Assembly: GCF_001425605.1 (NCBI RefSeq)
Contig: NZ_LMRG01000006.1
Span: 183,209 to 247,208, forward strand
Direction: 5' to 3'
DNA length: 64,000 nucleotides
Origin: Rhizobium sp. Leaf453
Lineage (GTDB): Bacteria; Pseudomonadota; Alphaproteobacteria; Rhizobiales; Rhizobiaceae
The position numbers and the translations under genes are program-made. Shown here piece by piece: positions 8,001-15,548 of this stretch. The notes below the pieces were generated by a model. The model was not told the DNA's origin, searched no databases, and was given only the letters and a program-made list of their open reading frames with translations. Positions within the stretch are counted from its first letter, which is position 1; each line of letters begins with the position of its first letter.

Positions 8001-8434
8001 GCTCTTTCCTCCATCTGCAGGTGAAATTCGCGCATTTCGATAGCAAAGCGCACCGCGTCCAGCAGATCACAGTCACGGAAAGGCTTGCGGATCCACGCAG
8101 TGACGTTGAAATTGTCTGGAAGGTCCGATGGCTCTCCGCCCGAACAAAAAATCACGGGAATGCCACGCTCCTGCAAGACAACTGCAATGGCCAACCCGTC
8201 GCCGTCACGAAAGCTGAAGTCGAGCACCGCAGTAGCGGGGCTATTGCTCTCGAGCCATCTCAAAGCGTCATTTCGTGATGAGCGAACTTCGACTGCCATA
8301 CCGGCCGCTTTTAAAACTTCATCGATATCCATCGCAATGAACGGCTCATCCTCAACGACGAGGACGGTTCGGACACGGTCTGCAGTGGGCTCGATGTCAG
8401 GGGGAGTGGGATCTGTAATATCAAGTAGAGACAT
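7997..8434 (-). CDS. Single-domain response regulator (receiver only)
   Basis: The 145-aa protein has a receiver domain after a 20-residue leader. VLVVEDEPF provides the acidic pair, AVLDFSFRDGDG the phosphoacceptor Asp, VIFCSGG the switch region and WIRKPF the conserved Lys. No output domain follows, so it is a stand-alone receiver of the kind that shuttles phosphate or acts by protein contact. GGAG precedes the ATG. Its stop overlaps the start of the 51-aa basic protein. The partner kinase is not in the neighbourhood. Confidence 0.85.
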   Translation of the reverse strand: MSLLDITDPTPPDIEPTADRVRTVLVVEDEPFIAMDIDEVLKAAGMAVEVRSSRNDALRWLESNSPATAVLDFSFRDGDGLAIAVVLQERGIPVIFCSGGEPSDLPDNFNVTAWIRKPFRDCDLLDAVRFAIEMREFHLQMEERA

Positions 8435-8617
8435 AGCTCTGCTCCATCAAAGTTGGGCAAGAGCAAATTGGTCTCTCAAACAGTCGCAGCCGAGGAAAAG
8501 GATAGGTGCAGTGGGACTGGTGGCTATATTATACGCCTCTCCGGAGGGAATGGCATTAAACAATATCAATAGATGGAGCATTGGTGGATCGATCGACCGT
8601 TGCGATAGCGCCGTGAC

Positions 8618-8642
8618 GGAACAATGACTGGATATCGCGGTT
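8618..8642 (+). promoter_or_regulatory. EcfG-type general-stress promoter candidate
   Basis: GGAAC is followed by 17 bases and GTT, ending 26 bases before the ATG of the DUF2934 gene. This matches the published alphaproteobacterial EcfG consensus (GGAAC, 16-17 bases, GTT). DUF2934 genes are plausible stress genes, so position and context agree. Confidence 0.5.
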
Positions 8643-8668
8643 CGGCTCTCACAACGAAGGAGACGACC

Positions 8669-9001
8669 ATGACCAACCGCGAACACCTGATCCGAGAACG
8701 GGCCTACTCACTCTGGGAAACGGAGGGCAGCCCGAGTGGAAAGCACGAAGACCACTGGCAACAAGCAGAAAGGGAGATCGACGGCGGCAATTCTGGCTTG
8801 GCGGCGTCTGATGCGCCCAGCCCGCCAGAAATGGACCTGGAGCCGATCCCGTTGCCGTTTGCGGCGGGAACAGACGATCAGGACGTGCCGCCTGCAAGAA
8901 CCGGCCAGTCCGAGAACAGTAAAGACCCTGTGGAGAGCGGTGGGGCGGATAATCCCGTACATCATACGGGCGAGCAGCCGCTAAGTCCGCTTTCGAAGTA
9001 A
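8669..9001 (+). CDS. DUF2934 family protein
   Basis: This 110-aa product starts at an ATG with AAGGAGACGACC upstream. The N-terminal part (REHLIRERAYSLWETEG, HEDHWQQAEREI) is the DUF2934 signature. The rest is a Pro/Ser/Glu-rich, probably disordered tail. An in-frame ATG at 8624 overlaps the predicted promoter and is rejected as the start. Function unknown; the upstream site suggests general stress control. Confidence 0.75.
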   Translation: MTNREHLIRERAYSLWETEGSPSGKHEDHWQQAEREIDGGNSGLAASDAPSPPEMDLEPIPLPFAAGTDDQDVPPARTGQSENSKDPVESGGADNPVHHTGEQPLSPLSK

Positions 9002-9007
9002 TCAATG

Positions 9008-9042
9008 AAAAAGCCCGCTCTCCGGTGGCGCGGAAAGCGGGC
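9008..9042 (-). terminator. Rho-independent terminator (minus strand)
   Basis: A 12-bp stem (GCCCGCTCTCCG with CGGAAAGCGGGC, one mismatch) is followed on the minus strand by TTTTT. It directly abuts the end of the convergent DUF2934 gene. Confidence 0.65.
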
Positions 9043-9084
9043 CGACAAGAGCCAAATCCTGCCGTCGCAAGTTAACGCCTGCTT

Positions 9085-9214
9085 AACCATGTTGGCAGAA
9101 GATCATCTCAACGCAGCCGACCATCTCCTCTGACTGCGTCGATTCGTGGCGATCTCCTCCCAGCTGCGGTGATTAATCGACGGCCCACCAGGCGCTAGGG
9201 TGGGCCGTTTTTTT
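9085..9214 (+). ncRNA. Candidate sRNA with anti-Shine-Dalgarno motifs
   Basis: A gene-free stretch ends in a strong terminator (9181-9214). Within 65 bases upstream it carries two pyrimidine motifs, CATCTCCTCTGA and GATCTCCTCCCAGC, complementary to ribosome sites. Rhizobial trans-acting sRNAs of the alpha-r14/NfeR1 type have such CUCCUCCC loops and end in a Rho-independent hairpin. The 5' end is a guess and no promoter was identified. Confidence 0.45.
9181..9214 (+). terminator. Strong Rho-independent terminator
   Basis: CGGCCCACC pairs with GGTGGGCCG around an 8-9 nt loop and is followed by seven T residues. The only transcript it can end is the candidate sRNA or readthrough from the DUF2934 gene. 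Confidence 0.8.
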
Positions 9215-9503
9215 ATGAGTTGTTCTTTGAGCTAGGTTAAAACGGGGAGGCACAGGATGTTTCCGCGCACCCCATGACTCCCCGTTCGGCGGCTCCCTGC
9301 CGATCTGCAAATGCTAGAGCCTCTGAATTCGGCTCGCATTGTAAAAATTTAAACGGCGCGAGGACTTCCGCCTCAGACAATCAGGCCGCTTGATTTCCGT
9401 AAAAACCAATGGCACATTTCCAGCGGATTTTTGATCCCCGAACACGCATGTCACGCTCCCGCCGCAACCTTTTGGTCGCGGCGTTTTTTTGCGATACGGG
9501 TAA
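9215..9503. other. Gene-free interval
   Basis: I see no supported gene or strong hairpin with a T run here. The nearest elements are the sRNA terminator to the left and the end of the 57-aa basic protein gene to the right. Confidence 0.4.
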
Positions 9504-9677
9504 TTACACACTATCTCCTTTTTTCTCCGCCTCTAGGCGAAGCTTGCGAAGCGCTTCGGATTTTCGCTGTTGCGCTGCCATCCTTTCGGTTTCATAATCA
9601 GTGCTCGCCGATTTTGATTTCTCAAAGTTGCCCCGCGGTGACGCGCCGCGCGGACGCCGAGTCGGTTTCTCGGTCAT
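9504..9677 (-). CDS. 57-aa basic small protein (TRRPRG family)
   Basis: The product begins MTEKPTRRPRGASPRG, continues NFEKSKSAS and ends in the charged helix MAAQQRKSEALRKLRLEAEK. It is a paralog of the 51-aa protein at 7845-8000 and of the broken copy at 5738-5920. GGAG lies 8 bases before the chosen ATG; an earlier in-frame ATG at 9689 lacks this. Unlike its relatives it has no adjacent response regulator. Confidence 0.55.
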   Translation of the reverse strand: MTEKPTRRPRGASPRGNFEKSKSASTDYETERMAAQQRKSEALRKLRLEAEKKGDSV

Positions 9678-9709
9678 ATGGCGCTCCATCTATTTTATAG
9701 TGAGGGAGT

Positions 9710-10012
9710 TTAAGCGCTCATGCGGCCAGACGGACTGGATCCAGTGCGCTGCCATGCTGCGGCAACAGCCTGAACCGGCAAGCCCGCTTCCAGGCAAGCA
9801 GCAACAAATGCTTCACGGGCGATCGCAACCGGCGTTCGCCTCGCAAGGGCGGCGCGACATTTTTCGCATGCACGCTGATAGCGCTCCCCGTGGCGAAGCG
9901 GCCACTCATTCTCGAGAAAATCGACGGTGTCGTTCAAGCTTTCGAATGCGCGCGTCAGGCCGTTCGGAAACGCCACCTTGAGGGGCACGGAAAAATACAC
10001 GTCAGCAAGCAT
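9710..10012 (-). CDS. DUF982 family protein
   Basis: The 100-aa protein starts at an ATG preceded by AAAGGAGG. It shows the DUF982 pattern: VPLKVAFPNGLTRAFESL, then DTVDFLENEWPLRHGERYQR, then a helix ending AIAREAFVAACLEAGL. DUF982 proteins are a small family of unknown function expanded in Rhizobiales. Confidence 0.8.
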   Translation of the reverse strand: MLADVYFSVPLKVAFPNGLTRAFESLNDTVDFLENEWPLRHGERYQRACEKCRAALARRTPVAIAREAFVAACLEAGLPVQAVAAAWQRTGSSPSGRMSA

Positions 10013-10100
10013 AGCATTCCTCCTTTTCACGATGTTAGGATGATTTTGATATTGGTTTCGGTTGGTCCGATTCAAGGTCCGCTGACGAATTTTTAGGCAC

Positions 10101-10133
10101 AAAAAGCCCGCTTGCCGGAGAAGACAAGCGGGC
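10101..10133 (-). terminator. Rho-independent terminator (minus strand)
   Basis: The perfect stem GCCCGCTTG/CAAGCGGGC has a 10-nt loop and five T residues on the minus strand. It could end the folE-SDR-phrB transcript about 580 bases downstream of phrB, or an unseen minus-strand RNA. Confidence 0.7.
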
Positions 10134-10248
10134 AAATAGCGCTGCGTGGTTCGCGCGCTGGAACATGGTGGGGTGGGTGGCGTTAGTTTGCCGTCTTTCC
10201 GACTGCGGTAGGGGCGGCATCGCGTTCGCCGCGCTTGCCGTGAACCTA

Positions 10249-10596
10249 GTCACGTTCGATCGGGAGTCGTGTCCCGGGCATCCGAATTCGACGAACCGCC
10301 TGCTGTTCGTCAGCTATGGCGCCTTGCTGGGTTTCGACGCGATCAGCCTTGTGCCCGAGCTGGTGACCCAGCCGCTGCAGGTGATCGTCGGCGGGCACCG
10401 GGGTCCGACCGGACAGTAGGAGGCGGGGAGGCGTCTGTTCGACCTTTCGACGTCGAGGGCGAAGTACTTCTTCGAAGTCGAAGGCGCGGGACACTACGAC
10501 AGGTACTACAAGCCGGAATATGTCGGCCCGGCGGTCGCACGGCTGGCCGAGTTCTTTTCAGAATATCTCGCGCCGGAGGATTCGGCGGGCTGCTAG
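10249..10596 (+). pseudogene. C-terminal fragment of an alpha/beta hydrolase
   Basis: The frame encodes a typical hydrolase end: SYGALLGFDAISLVPEL, TQPLQVIVGG, then FFEVEGAGHYDRYYKPEYV with the catalytic His in GHYD. A TAG at 10417-10419 interrupts it in frame. The nucleophile elbow and N-terminal half are absent, so this is a truncated and nonsense-mutated remnant. Confidence 0.65.
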
Positions 10597-10713
10597 GACG
10601 AGCCGGAGTCGTAGCACTCGATCAGCATCTCTGTCAGCACACGCACCTTCCGAACAAAACTTCACATCGTCCCTAGGCCATCGTAGGCATCTCCTCCTTT
10701 GCCAGCGAACTGG

Positions 10714-12261
10714 TTAGACGCGCTCTCGACGACCAAGCTTGGTGAGAAACGACGCCGCACTTTTGCGATAGGACTGCCGCTTGTCTTCATCCATCCGCCT
10801 CCAAGTAGAATAGACTTGAGCGAGACGATGATTCTTGGATAGGATCGCGGTATTTCGATCTATAAAATCCCAGTACAGGGCATTGAATGGACATGCGTCT
10901 TCGCCGGTTTTCTTAGAGACATCATATCGGCAGCCGTCGCAGTAGTCAGACATCCGGGAGATGTAGGCGCCACTTGCCGCATAGGGTTTGGATGCCATAA
11001 AACCCCCGTCCGCAAACTGGCTCATGCCAATGACATTAGGTAGCTCCACCCATTCAAATGCGTCCGCGTAGACAGAAAGATACCACTCATGCACTGCATG
11101 GGGATCAAGCCCGGCGAGCATCGAAAAGTTTCCAACAACCATTAGACGTTGGATATGGTGAGCATAGGCGTAGTCGATCGTCTGGGTAATCACCTGCGAA
11201 ACGCAGGCCATATTGGTATCTCCGCTCCAGAAAAAACCGGGAAGCGGTCTGTCCGCTTTGAACACGTTGCTATGTTCGTATCCCGGCATTTTCAACCAGT
11301 AGATGCCGCGGATGTACTCGCGCCACCCAATGATTTGTCGGATGAAACCCTCGACGGCGTTGAGCGGCGCTTCGCCCTCGATGTAGGCTCGTTCCGCCTG
11401 ATGGCAGAGCGCCAAGGGATCAAGAAGGCCGATGTTGATGTAGAACGATAAAAGCGCGTGATTGAGAAACGGATCCTCGCTCAACATCGCGTCCTGCGTT
11501 TCACCGAAATTTGGTAGAAACTCTTTTACAAACGTCCGAGCTGCCTCTTCCGCATCAGCGCGTGTCACCGCAAATGAGAAATTTGCTGTCGAGCCGATGT
11601 TCTTCGGAAACGTCCGTTCGACAAGATTCAAAACATCTCTGGTCGTTTTGTCCGGATCAAACTTAGCATGCTTTGGGCGAAACAGGTCAGGCTTTGCGGG
11701 CTTGCGGTTTTCCGCGTCAAAGTTCCAGCGGCCACCTTCCGGGTTGTTGCCATTCATCAGGAGGCCAGTTCGCCGCCGCATATCCCTGTAAAAATATTCC
11801 ATCGTCAGGGATCGACGTCCACGCGCCCAATCTTGAAATTCAAACTTCGAACAGAGAAAGCGGTTATCAACTCGAATTTCCACCGGAATGCCGATACCCA
11901 CCTCCCATGTTCCCATCGCCTGGAGGACCCGCCACTCTGCGGCCTCGGTGACGATGACGCGCTGCGGTTTCATATCGGAGACAGCGCGTTTCAGCTCACC
12001 GGTAAAGGAACCGGAATTATCCGGGCTGTCGAGCGACATATAGTGCACATCAAAGCCTTGCTCACGAAGCTCTTCTGAAAAGTGCCGCATGGCGGAGAGA
12101 ATCAGCGCGATCTTCAGCTTATGATGATGCACATAGGACGCCTCCTCCATGACTTCGCACATCAAAATAACGTCTTGCGCGGGATCGGCGCCATCGAGGC
12201 TGGAGAGCGACTGTGAAAGCTGATCGCCAAGGACAAAGATGAGATTACGAGCCCGTTTCAA
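10714..12261 (-). CDS. phrB: PhrB-type iron-sulfur (6-4) photolyase
   Basis: This 515-aa flavoprotein repairs UV (6-4) photoproducts using light. The N-terminus (NLIFVLGDQLSQSL, CEVMEEASYVHHHKLKIA) and the body closely follow Agrobacterium PhrB. Cys353, Cys441, Cys444 and Cys457 fall three residues after the known cluster ligands Cys350/438/441/454 of that enzyme, so the 4Fe-4S site is intact. Start is TTG 12261 with GGGAG six bases upstream, because family homology begins there; the frame stays open into the SDR gene but those residues are not family-like. It is third in the folE-SDR-phrB operon. Confidence 0.9.
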   Translation of the reverse strand: MKRARNLIFVLGDQLSQSLSSLDGADPAQDVILMCEVMEEASYVHHHKLKIALILSAMRHFSEELREQGFDVHYMSLDSPDNSGSFTGELKRAVSDMKPQRVIVTEAAEWRVLQAMGTWEVGIGIPVEIRVDNRFLCSKFEFQDWARGRRSLTMEYFYRDMRRRTGLLMNGNNPEGGRWNFDAENRKPAKPDLFRPKHAKFDPDKTTRDVLNLVERTFPKNIGSTANFSFAVTRADAEEAARTFVKEFLPNFGETQDAMLSEDPFLNHALLSFYINIGLLDPLALCHQAERAYIEGEAPLNAVEGFIRQIIGWREYIRGIYWLKMPGYEHSNVFKADRPLPGFFWSGDTNMACVSQVITQTIDYAYAHHIQRLMVVGNFSMLAGLDPHAVHEWYLSVYADAFEWVELPNVIGMSQFADGGFMASKPYAASGAYISRMSDYCDGCRYDVSKKTGEDACPFNALYWDFIDRNTAILSKNHRLAQVYSTWRRMDEDKRQSYRKSAASFLTKLGRRERV

Positions 12262-12322
12262 CGAGAACTCCCATCGGCGTTGGAGTAAGTCTTGGTCAAT
12301 AGCGAAACACCCGTGATCCGAG

Positions 12323-13030
12323 CTACCAAACGATGGGGCTGCCGTCGTATGCGAAGAAACCACCAGTCTCGGCAGGCTGAAGCGCGTCAAGCACCCGTAG
12401 AATGGCTTGCCCGGCGTCGTCAGGCGTCGACCTTTTGTGCTTTGAGGAGAATGGATCCGACAGGGAGGTGGCAACGCTGCCTGGATGCATGGCGACGACC
12501 ACCGATGCAGGGTTTACCCTGGACACCTCGATTGCCGCTGTATGGACGATCTGGTTCAGCGCAGCCTTGGAAGATCGATAAGAGATCCATCCACCAAGTT
12601 GATTATCGCCGATCGATCCGACGCGCGCTGAAAGCAGCGCAAAGATGACCCGTGTCCTCCTGGCAAGCAGGGGTACAAAGTGTTTCAGGATCAATGCTGG
12701 TCCAACTGCATTAACGGCAAACTGGTTCATCATAACGTTTTGCGAGATCTGGCGTATCGACTTTTCTGGTCCAACACCATCTATGGTCAGCGCGCCGGTC
12801 GCGCAGAAAATCAGATCGAACGACGTTGATTGAAATCTATCGGCCGCGCGACGAACGGTTTCTTCGTCGGTGATGTCGAGCCCGTTCTCACGGCGCGAAA
12901 GCTGAACTATTTTTGAGCAGTTAAGATCGGTTGCCAAGCAACTGGAAATCGCTTGGCCAATACCCCCGCTTGCCCCGATCACCAGGGCCGAGTATCCCGG
13001 ATCCAACGAGGTCATGAGTGTACCCGCCAT
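12323..13030 (-). CDS. Short-chain dehydrogenase/reductase
   Basis: The 235-aa SDR has the nucleotide-binding motif GASGGIGQ, catalytic LLSARVGS and YRSSKAAL (Ser, Tyr, Lys), and a PGSVATSL segment. It resembles the CsgA/C-factor-like cytosolic SDRs that recur beside photolyases in ECF11 regulons. GGGGAG precedes ATG 13030. It lies 39 bases after folE and 61 bases before phrB. The substrate is unknown. Confidence 0.85.
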   Translation of the reverse strand: MAGTLMTSLDPGYSALVIGASGGIGQAISSCLATDLNCSKIVQLSRRENGLDITDEETVRRAADRFQSTSFDLIFCATGALTIDGVGPEKSIRQISQNVMMNQFAVNAVGPALILKHFVPLLARRTRVIFALLSARVGSIGDNQLGGWISYRSSKAALNQIVHTAAIEVSRVNPASVVVAMHPGSVATSLSDPFSSKHKRSTPDDAGQAILRVLDALQPAETGGFFAYDGSPIVW

Positions 13031-13069
13031 GAGATGCTCCCCTAACGTTTGGAAGTAGTCTTGCAACAA

Positions 13070-13678
13070 TCAGCCCCGCGCCAGCATCATAAAGCGCGAC
13101 TGATCCTGAGCAGAAGCCTTAAACGTGCCGGTAAACGTGGTTGTTATTGTTTTGGCACCCTGCTTTCGAATGCCGCGCATCGCCATGCACATGTGCTCTG
13201 CTTCAATCATGACAGCAACGCCTTTCGGGCGAAGGCTTTCGTCGAGAGCTCTCGCAATCTGCGACGTCATCGTTTCCTGTGTTTGAAGCCGGCGGGCATA
13301 AAGCTCAACCAGTCGTGCCATCTTAGAAAGTCCAAGCACGCCGGCTTCCGGGACGTAGGCGATATGGGCAGCACCATGAAATGGCACCATGTGATGCTCG
13401 CAATGCGAATGGAACTCGATATCCTTGACAATCACCATATCGTTATAGCCGGCGACGTCGGAAAAAGTCCGCACCAGAATGTCCTCCGGGACCGCATTGT
13501 AACCAGAAAAAAGCTCACGATACGCTTTGGCGACGCGCCTTGGCGTATCCAGCAGGCCCTCGCGTGAAGGATCGTCGCCGGCCCACCGGATCAAAGTCCG
13601 CACGGCGGCTTCGGCCTCCTCTTGGTTCGGAACGTCTGGGGCCTCAAAAAAATCTCTATCCGTCGCGATTGCGTCCAT
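13070..13678 (-). CDS. folE: GTP cyclohydrolase I (FolE)
   Basis: The 202-aa enzyme converts GTP to dihydroneopterin triphosphate, the first step of folate and pterin synthesis. Zinc-site and active-site motifs are visible: [24 protein letters not shown] and EHMCM. Length is normal. As first gene of the operon with the SDR and photolyase, it probably supplies pterin cofactor under photo-oxidative stress. A TGATCC-type promoter lies 32 bases upstream. Confidence 0.92.
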   Translation of the reverse strand: MDAIATDRDFFEAPDVPNQEEAEAAVRTLIRWAGDDPSREGLLDTPRRVAKAYRELFSGYNAVPEDILVRTFSDVAGYNDMVIVKDIEFHSHCEHHMVPFHGAAHIAYVPEAGVLGLSKMARLVELYARRLQTQETMTSQIARALDESLRPKGVAVMIEAEHMCMAMRGIRKQGAKTITTTFTGTFKASAQDQSRFMMLARG

Positions 13679-13709
13679 CTGGAATTTCCTTTGCTCTTCA
13701 GTCAGGCTG

Positions 13710-13735
13710 ATACGCTGATCGTTTGGCTCGGATCA
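13710..13735 (-). promoter_or_regulatory. ECF11-type (RpoE/ChrR) promoter for folE operon
   Basis: On the minus strand TGATCC is followed by 17 bases and TATCAG. The folE ATG is 32 bases after the start of the -10. The same TGATCC, 17-base spacer and GCGTAT junction occur before the sigma gene at 19157. TGATCC-like -35 elements are described for RpoE-ChrR targets. Confidence 0.55.
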
Positions 13736-13849
13736 AAACTGCGGCGTGGAGGAGTGGAAATGGGCGTTCTGCTCAACGGTGCCGTAACCGCAGCGTTGTG
13801 GCTAAACAAAGACTGATGATGCGGCGCGTGAGCTTAAGATGCCGCTCGA

Positions 13850-14374
13850 TCACCTATTCCTGACGCCGGCGTATCGAAGCGCGACGAAGGTTGTAAGGCT
13901 CGCCACCGCGAACGCGTTGAGATTGAGAAGAATCGCCAAGTCGCTCTCGTTCCAGACATGCAACGGCGCGCCGATGAATGTTCGCGAGAACATGAAAACG
14001 ATGAAGACGATGGCAGCCATACCCCGCTGCCACCAAAGTTCCTTCGCACGAAACGACATCGCCGCCAACATCAAGCAGGCTGCGAAAAACAATTCTGTCC
14101 CGGAGCTTGGCCCAAAAAGCTTCGTTTCGAACCACGTGTCGAGTGTTCCGACCAATGGTAGCGCAACTCTTGCCGCCAAAGACGAACGCTTTGCAAGAAA
14201 CGGAATGGTCAGGAAAAACGGAACCGCTGCGAGCGTCCAAAGTGACGCCAACACTCCATGACCGATAAGATACCAAACATAGAGTGGGTAAAAAGGCTTG
14301 TTCAGGATAATCACCCAAGCAACTGTGACAGTCGCCTGGGTCAGGGGATCTCTTCGAGTGTCACCCAGATTCAT
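13850..14374 (-). CDS. Polytopic membrane protein, unknown
   Basis: The 174-aa product has about five hydrophobic segments, including FYPLYVWYLIGHGVLASLW and MAAIVFIVFMFSRTFIG. ATG 14374 overlaps the stop of the 69-aa gene (ATGA). It is the last gene of the DUF1295 operon in the singlet-oxygen block and is probably an inner-membrane partner. I do not recognise a named family. Confidence 0.7.
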   Translation of the reverse strand: MNLGDTRRDPLTQATVTVAWVIILNKPFYPLYVWYLIGHGVLASLWTLAAVPFFLTIPFLAKRSSLAARVALPLVGTLDTWFETKLFGPSSGTELFFAACLMLAAMSFRAKELWWQRGMAAIVFIVFMFSRTFIGAPLHVWNESDLAILLNLNAFAVASLTTFVALRYAGVRNR

Positions 14375-14580
14375 GCGCTTGGAGCCATCAGATAGTGCCC
14401 GACACCAAAGACATCGCCGCTCTCAAGACCGAGTAGCCCGCAGTCGACAGGAATAGGCGCCGCCAGCGTCGTTGCGAGGGGGCCGCCTCTGCACCCTCCA
14501 GCAGATCCAAAGCCGCAAGCGAAATGCCATCCCATTACTGCACGTCCAGCGGCGTTGATTGCAAACGCCAAGGTTTTCAT
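14371..14580 (-). CDS. 69-aa small protein between membrane genes
   Basis: The product starts MKTLAFAINAAGRAVMGW, has a glycine/cysteine-rich centre (FACGFGSAGGCRGG) and ends VGHYLMAPSA. Its ATG overlaps the DUF1295 stop and its stop overlaps the next ATG, both as ATGA. These coupled overlaps are strong evidence that it is translated. Family and function are unknown; three Cys residues may be relevant. Confidence 0.6.
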   Translation of the reverse strand: MKTLAFAINAAGRAVMGWHFACGFGSAGGCRGGPLATTLAAPIPVDCGLLGLESGDVFGVGHYLMAPSA

Positions 14581-15383
14581 CGAACCTCTCCGCCAGGAGA
14601 CGGCAGGGATTTGCGCGGGCCGGGGAAAAAGGCGTTGACGCGCTTTTGCAGGGCGCGAAACGTGTCGCCGCGCGACCGCAGCATGTATTCCTCTAACGGT
14701 GGAATTCCCGATACATGCACCAGCAGCCAGTACATCATGATTGGGGCAAGAACCGACAACCAGCTCCACGCCGGCCCCGTCAGCGCAAACAGCGGAAAAC
14801 AGCACCAGAATAACCACTCAAAGAAATAGTTGGGATGGCGGGAATAGCGCCAAAGGCCAACCTCGCAAATCCCGTTGCGCGCGCCCGGCGATTTTCGAAA
14901 TCGTGCCAATTGGTAATCGGACAGTGTTTCGCCGCCTAGGGAAATGAAAGCTACGAAGATGGCAAGGAAATCCTGAGGTCGGGAGACACTCGCATCGTTG
15001 TCTGCCGCCAGATACACGGCCAATACGAGGACGAAGGCTGCGACCGCTTGAACCTGCAAGAAGACGAAAAGCCGCCATGCGGCACTGTCGCCCCATTCCT
15101 CAATAAACTTCGCGTAGCGCGGATCCTCCTTTGCCCCTCTTGTGCGCATCCCGATGTGGCTTGCGAGCCGCAGAGACCATAGTGCGATGACGATGAAGAC
15201 GACAGAGCGACGGGTGTTGCCACCATTGGCGAAGATTATGGCGGCAACACCTCCGGCTCCCACGACCAAGGACCAGATCGTGTCGATCCAGCCGCTGAGG
15301 CCTGTCGCGCGCTGGATGGCCCAGGCGCCAGCCATCGCTCCGGAAAGAGCAATCGCGATAATACCCAACAGATAGATGTCCAT
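14577..15383 (-). CDS. DUF1295 membrane protein (steroid-reductase-like fold)
   Basis: The 268-aa polytopic protein carries the family signature GLWRYSRHPNYFFEWLFW, then ISGIPPLEE-type sequence near the end. DUF1295 proteins resemble isoprenylcysteine methyltransferases and steroid 5-alpha reductases and are often next to cyclopropane synthase genes. It is divergent from the flavin oxidase gene across a 165-base shared promoter region. A lipid-modifying role is plausible but not shown. Confidence 0.85.
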   Translation of the reverse strand: MDIYLLGIIAIALSGAMAGAWAIQRATGLSGWIDTIWSLVVGAGGVAAIIFANGGNTRRSVVFIVIALWSLRLASHIGMRTRGAKEDPRYAKFIEEWGDSAAWRLFVFLQVQAVAAFVLVLAVYLAADNDASVSRPQDFLAIFVAFISLGGETLSDYQLARFRKSPGARNGICEVGLWRYSRHPNYFFEWLFWCCFPLFALTGPAWSWLSVLAPIMMYWLLVHVSGIPPLEEYMLRSRGDTFRALQKRVNAFFPGPRKSLPSPGGEVR

Positions 15384-15548
15384 TCGCTTCCCTTGCGCAC
15401 TCAGTTAACGAACGCCCCTACGCTGGTTCCGGTAGCTCGGTTTACGCTTCCGACCAGAAACTGGAAAAAAATCTGCGTGATCGAAAACCGTGGCGAGTTC
15501 CTTCCGTAAGTAATGACAGTTCAAAAATTGAAACTATGAGGGGCGTTT

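Noticed and set aside
10165-10248. Extending the hydrolase fragment upstream to the ATG at 10165
   Set aside because: Residues before about 10249 show no hydrolase similarity; the ATG is probably fortuitous.
15478-15510. TGATCG site before the flavin oxidase as a fourth ECF11 promoter
   Set aside because: The only TAAG-like -10 is 23 bases away, too far compared with the 17-18 base spacing of the other sites.
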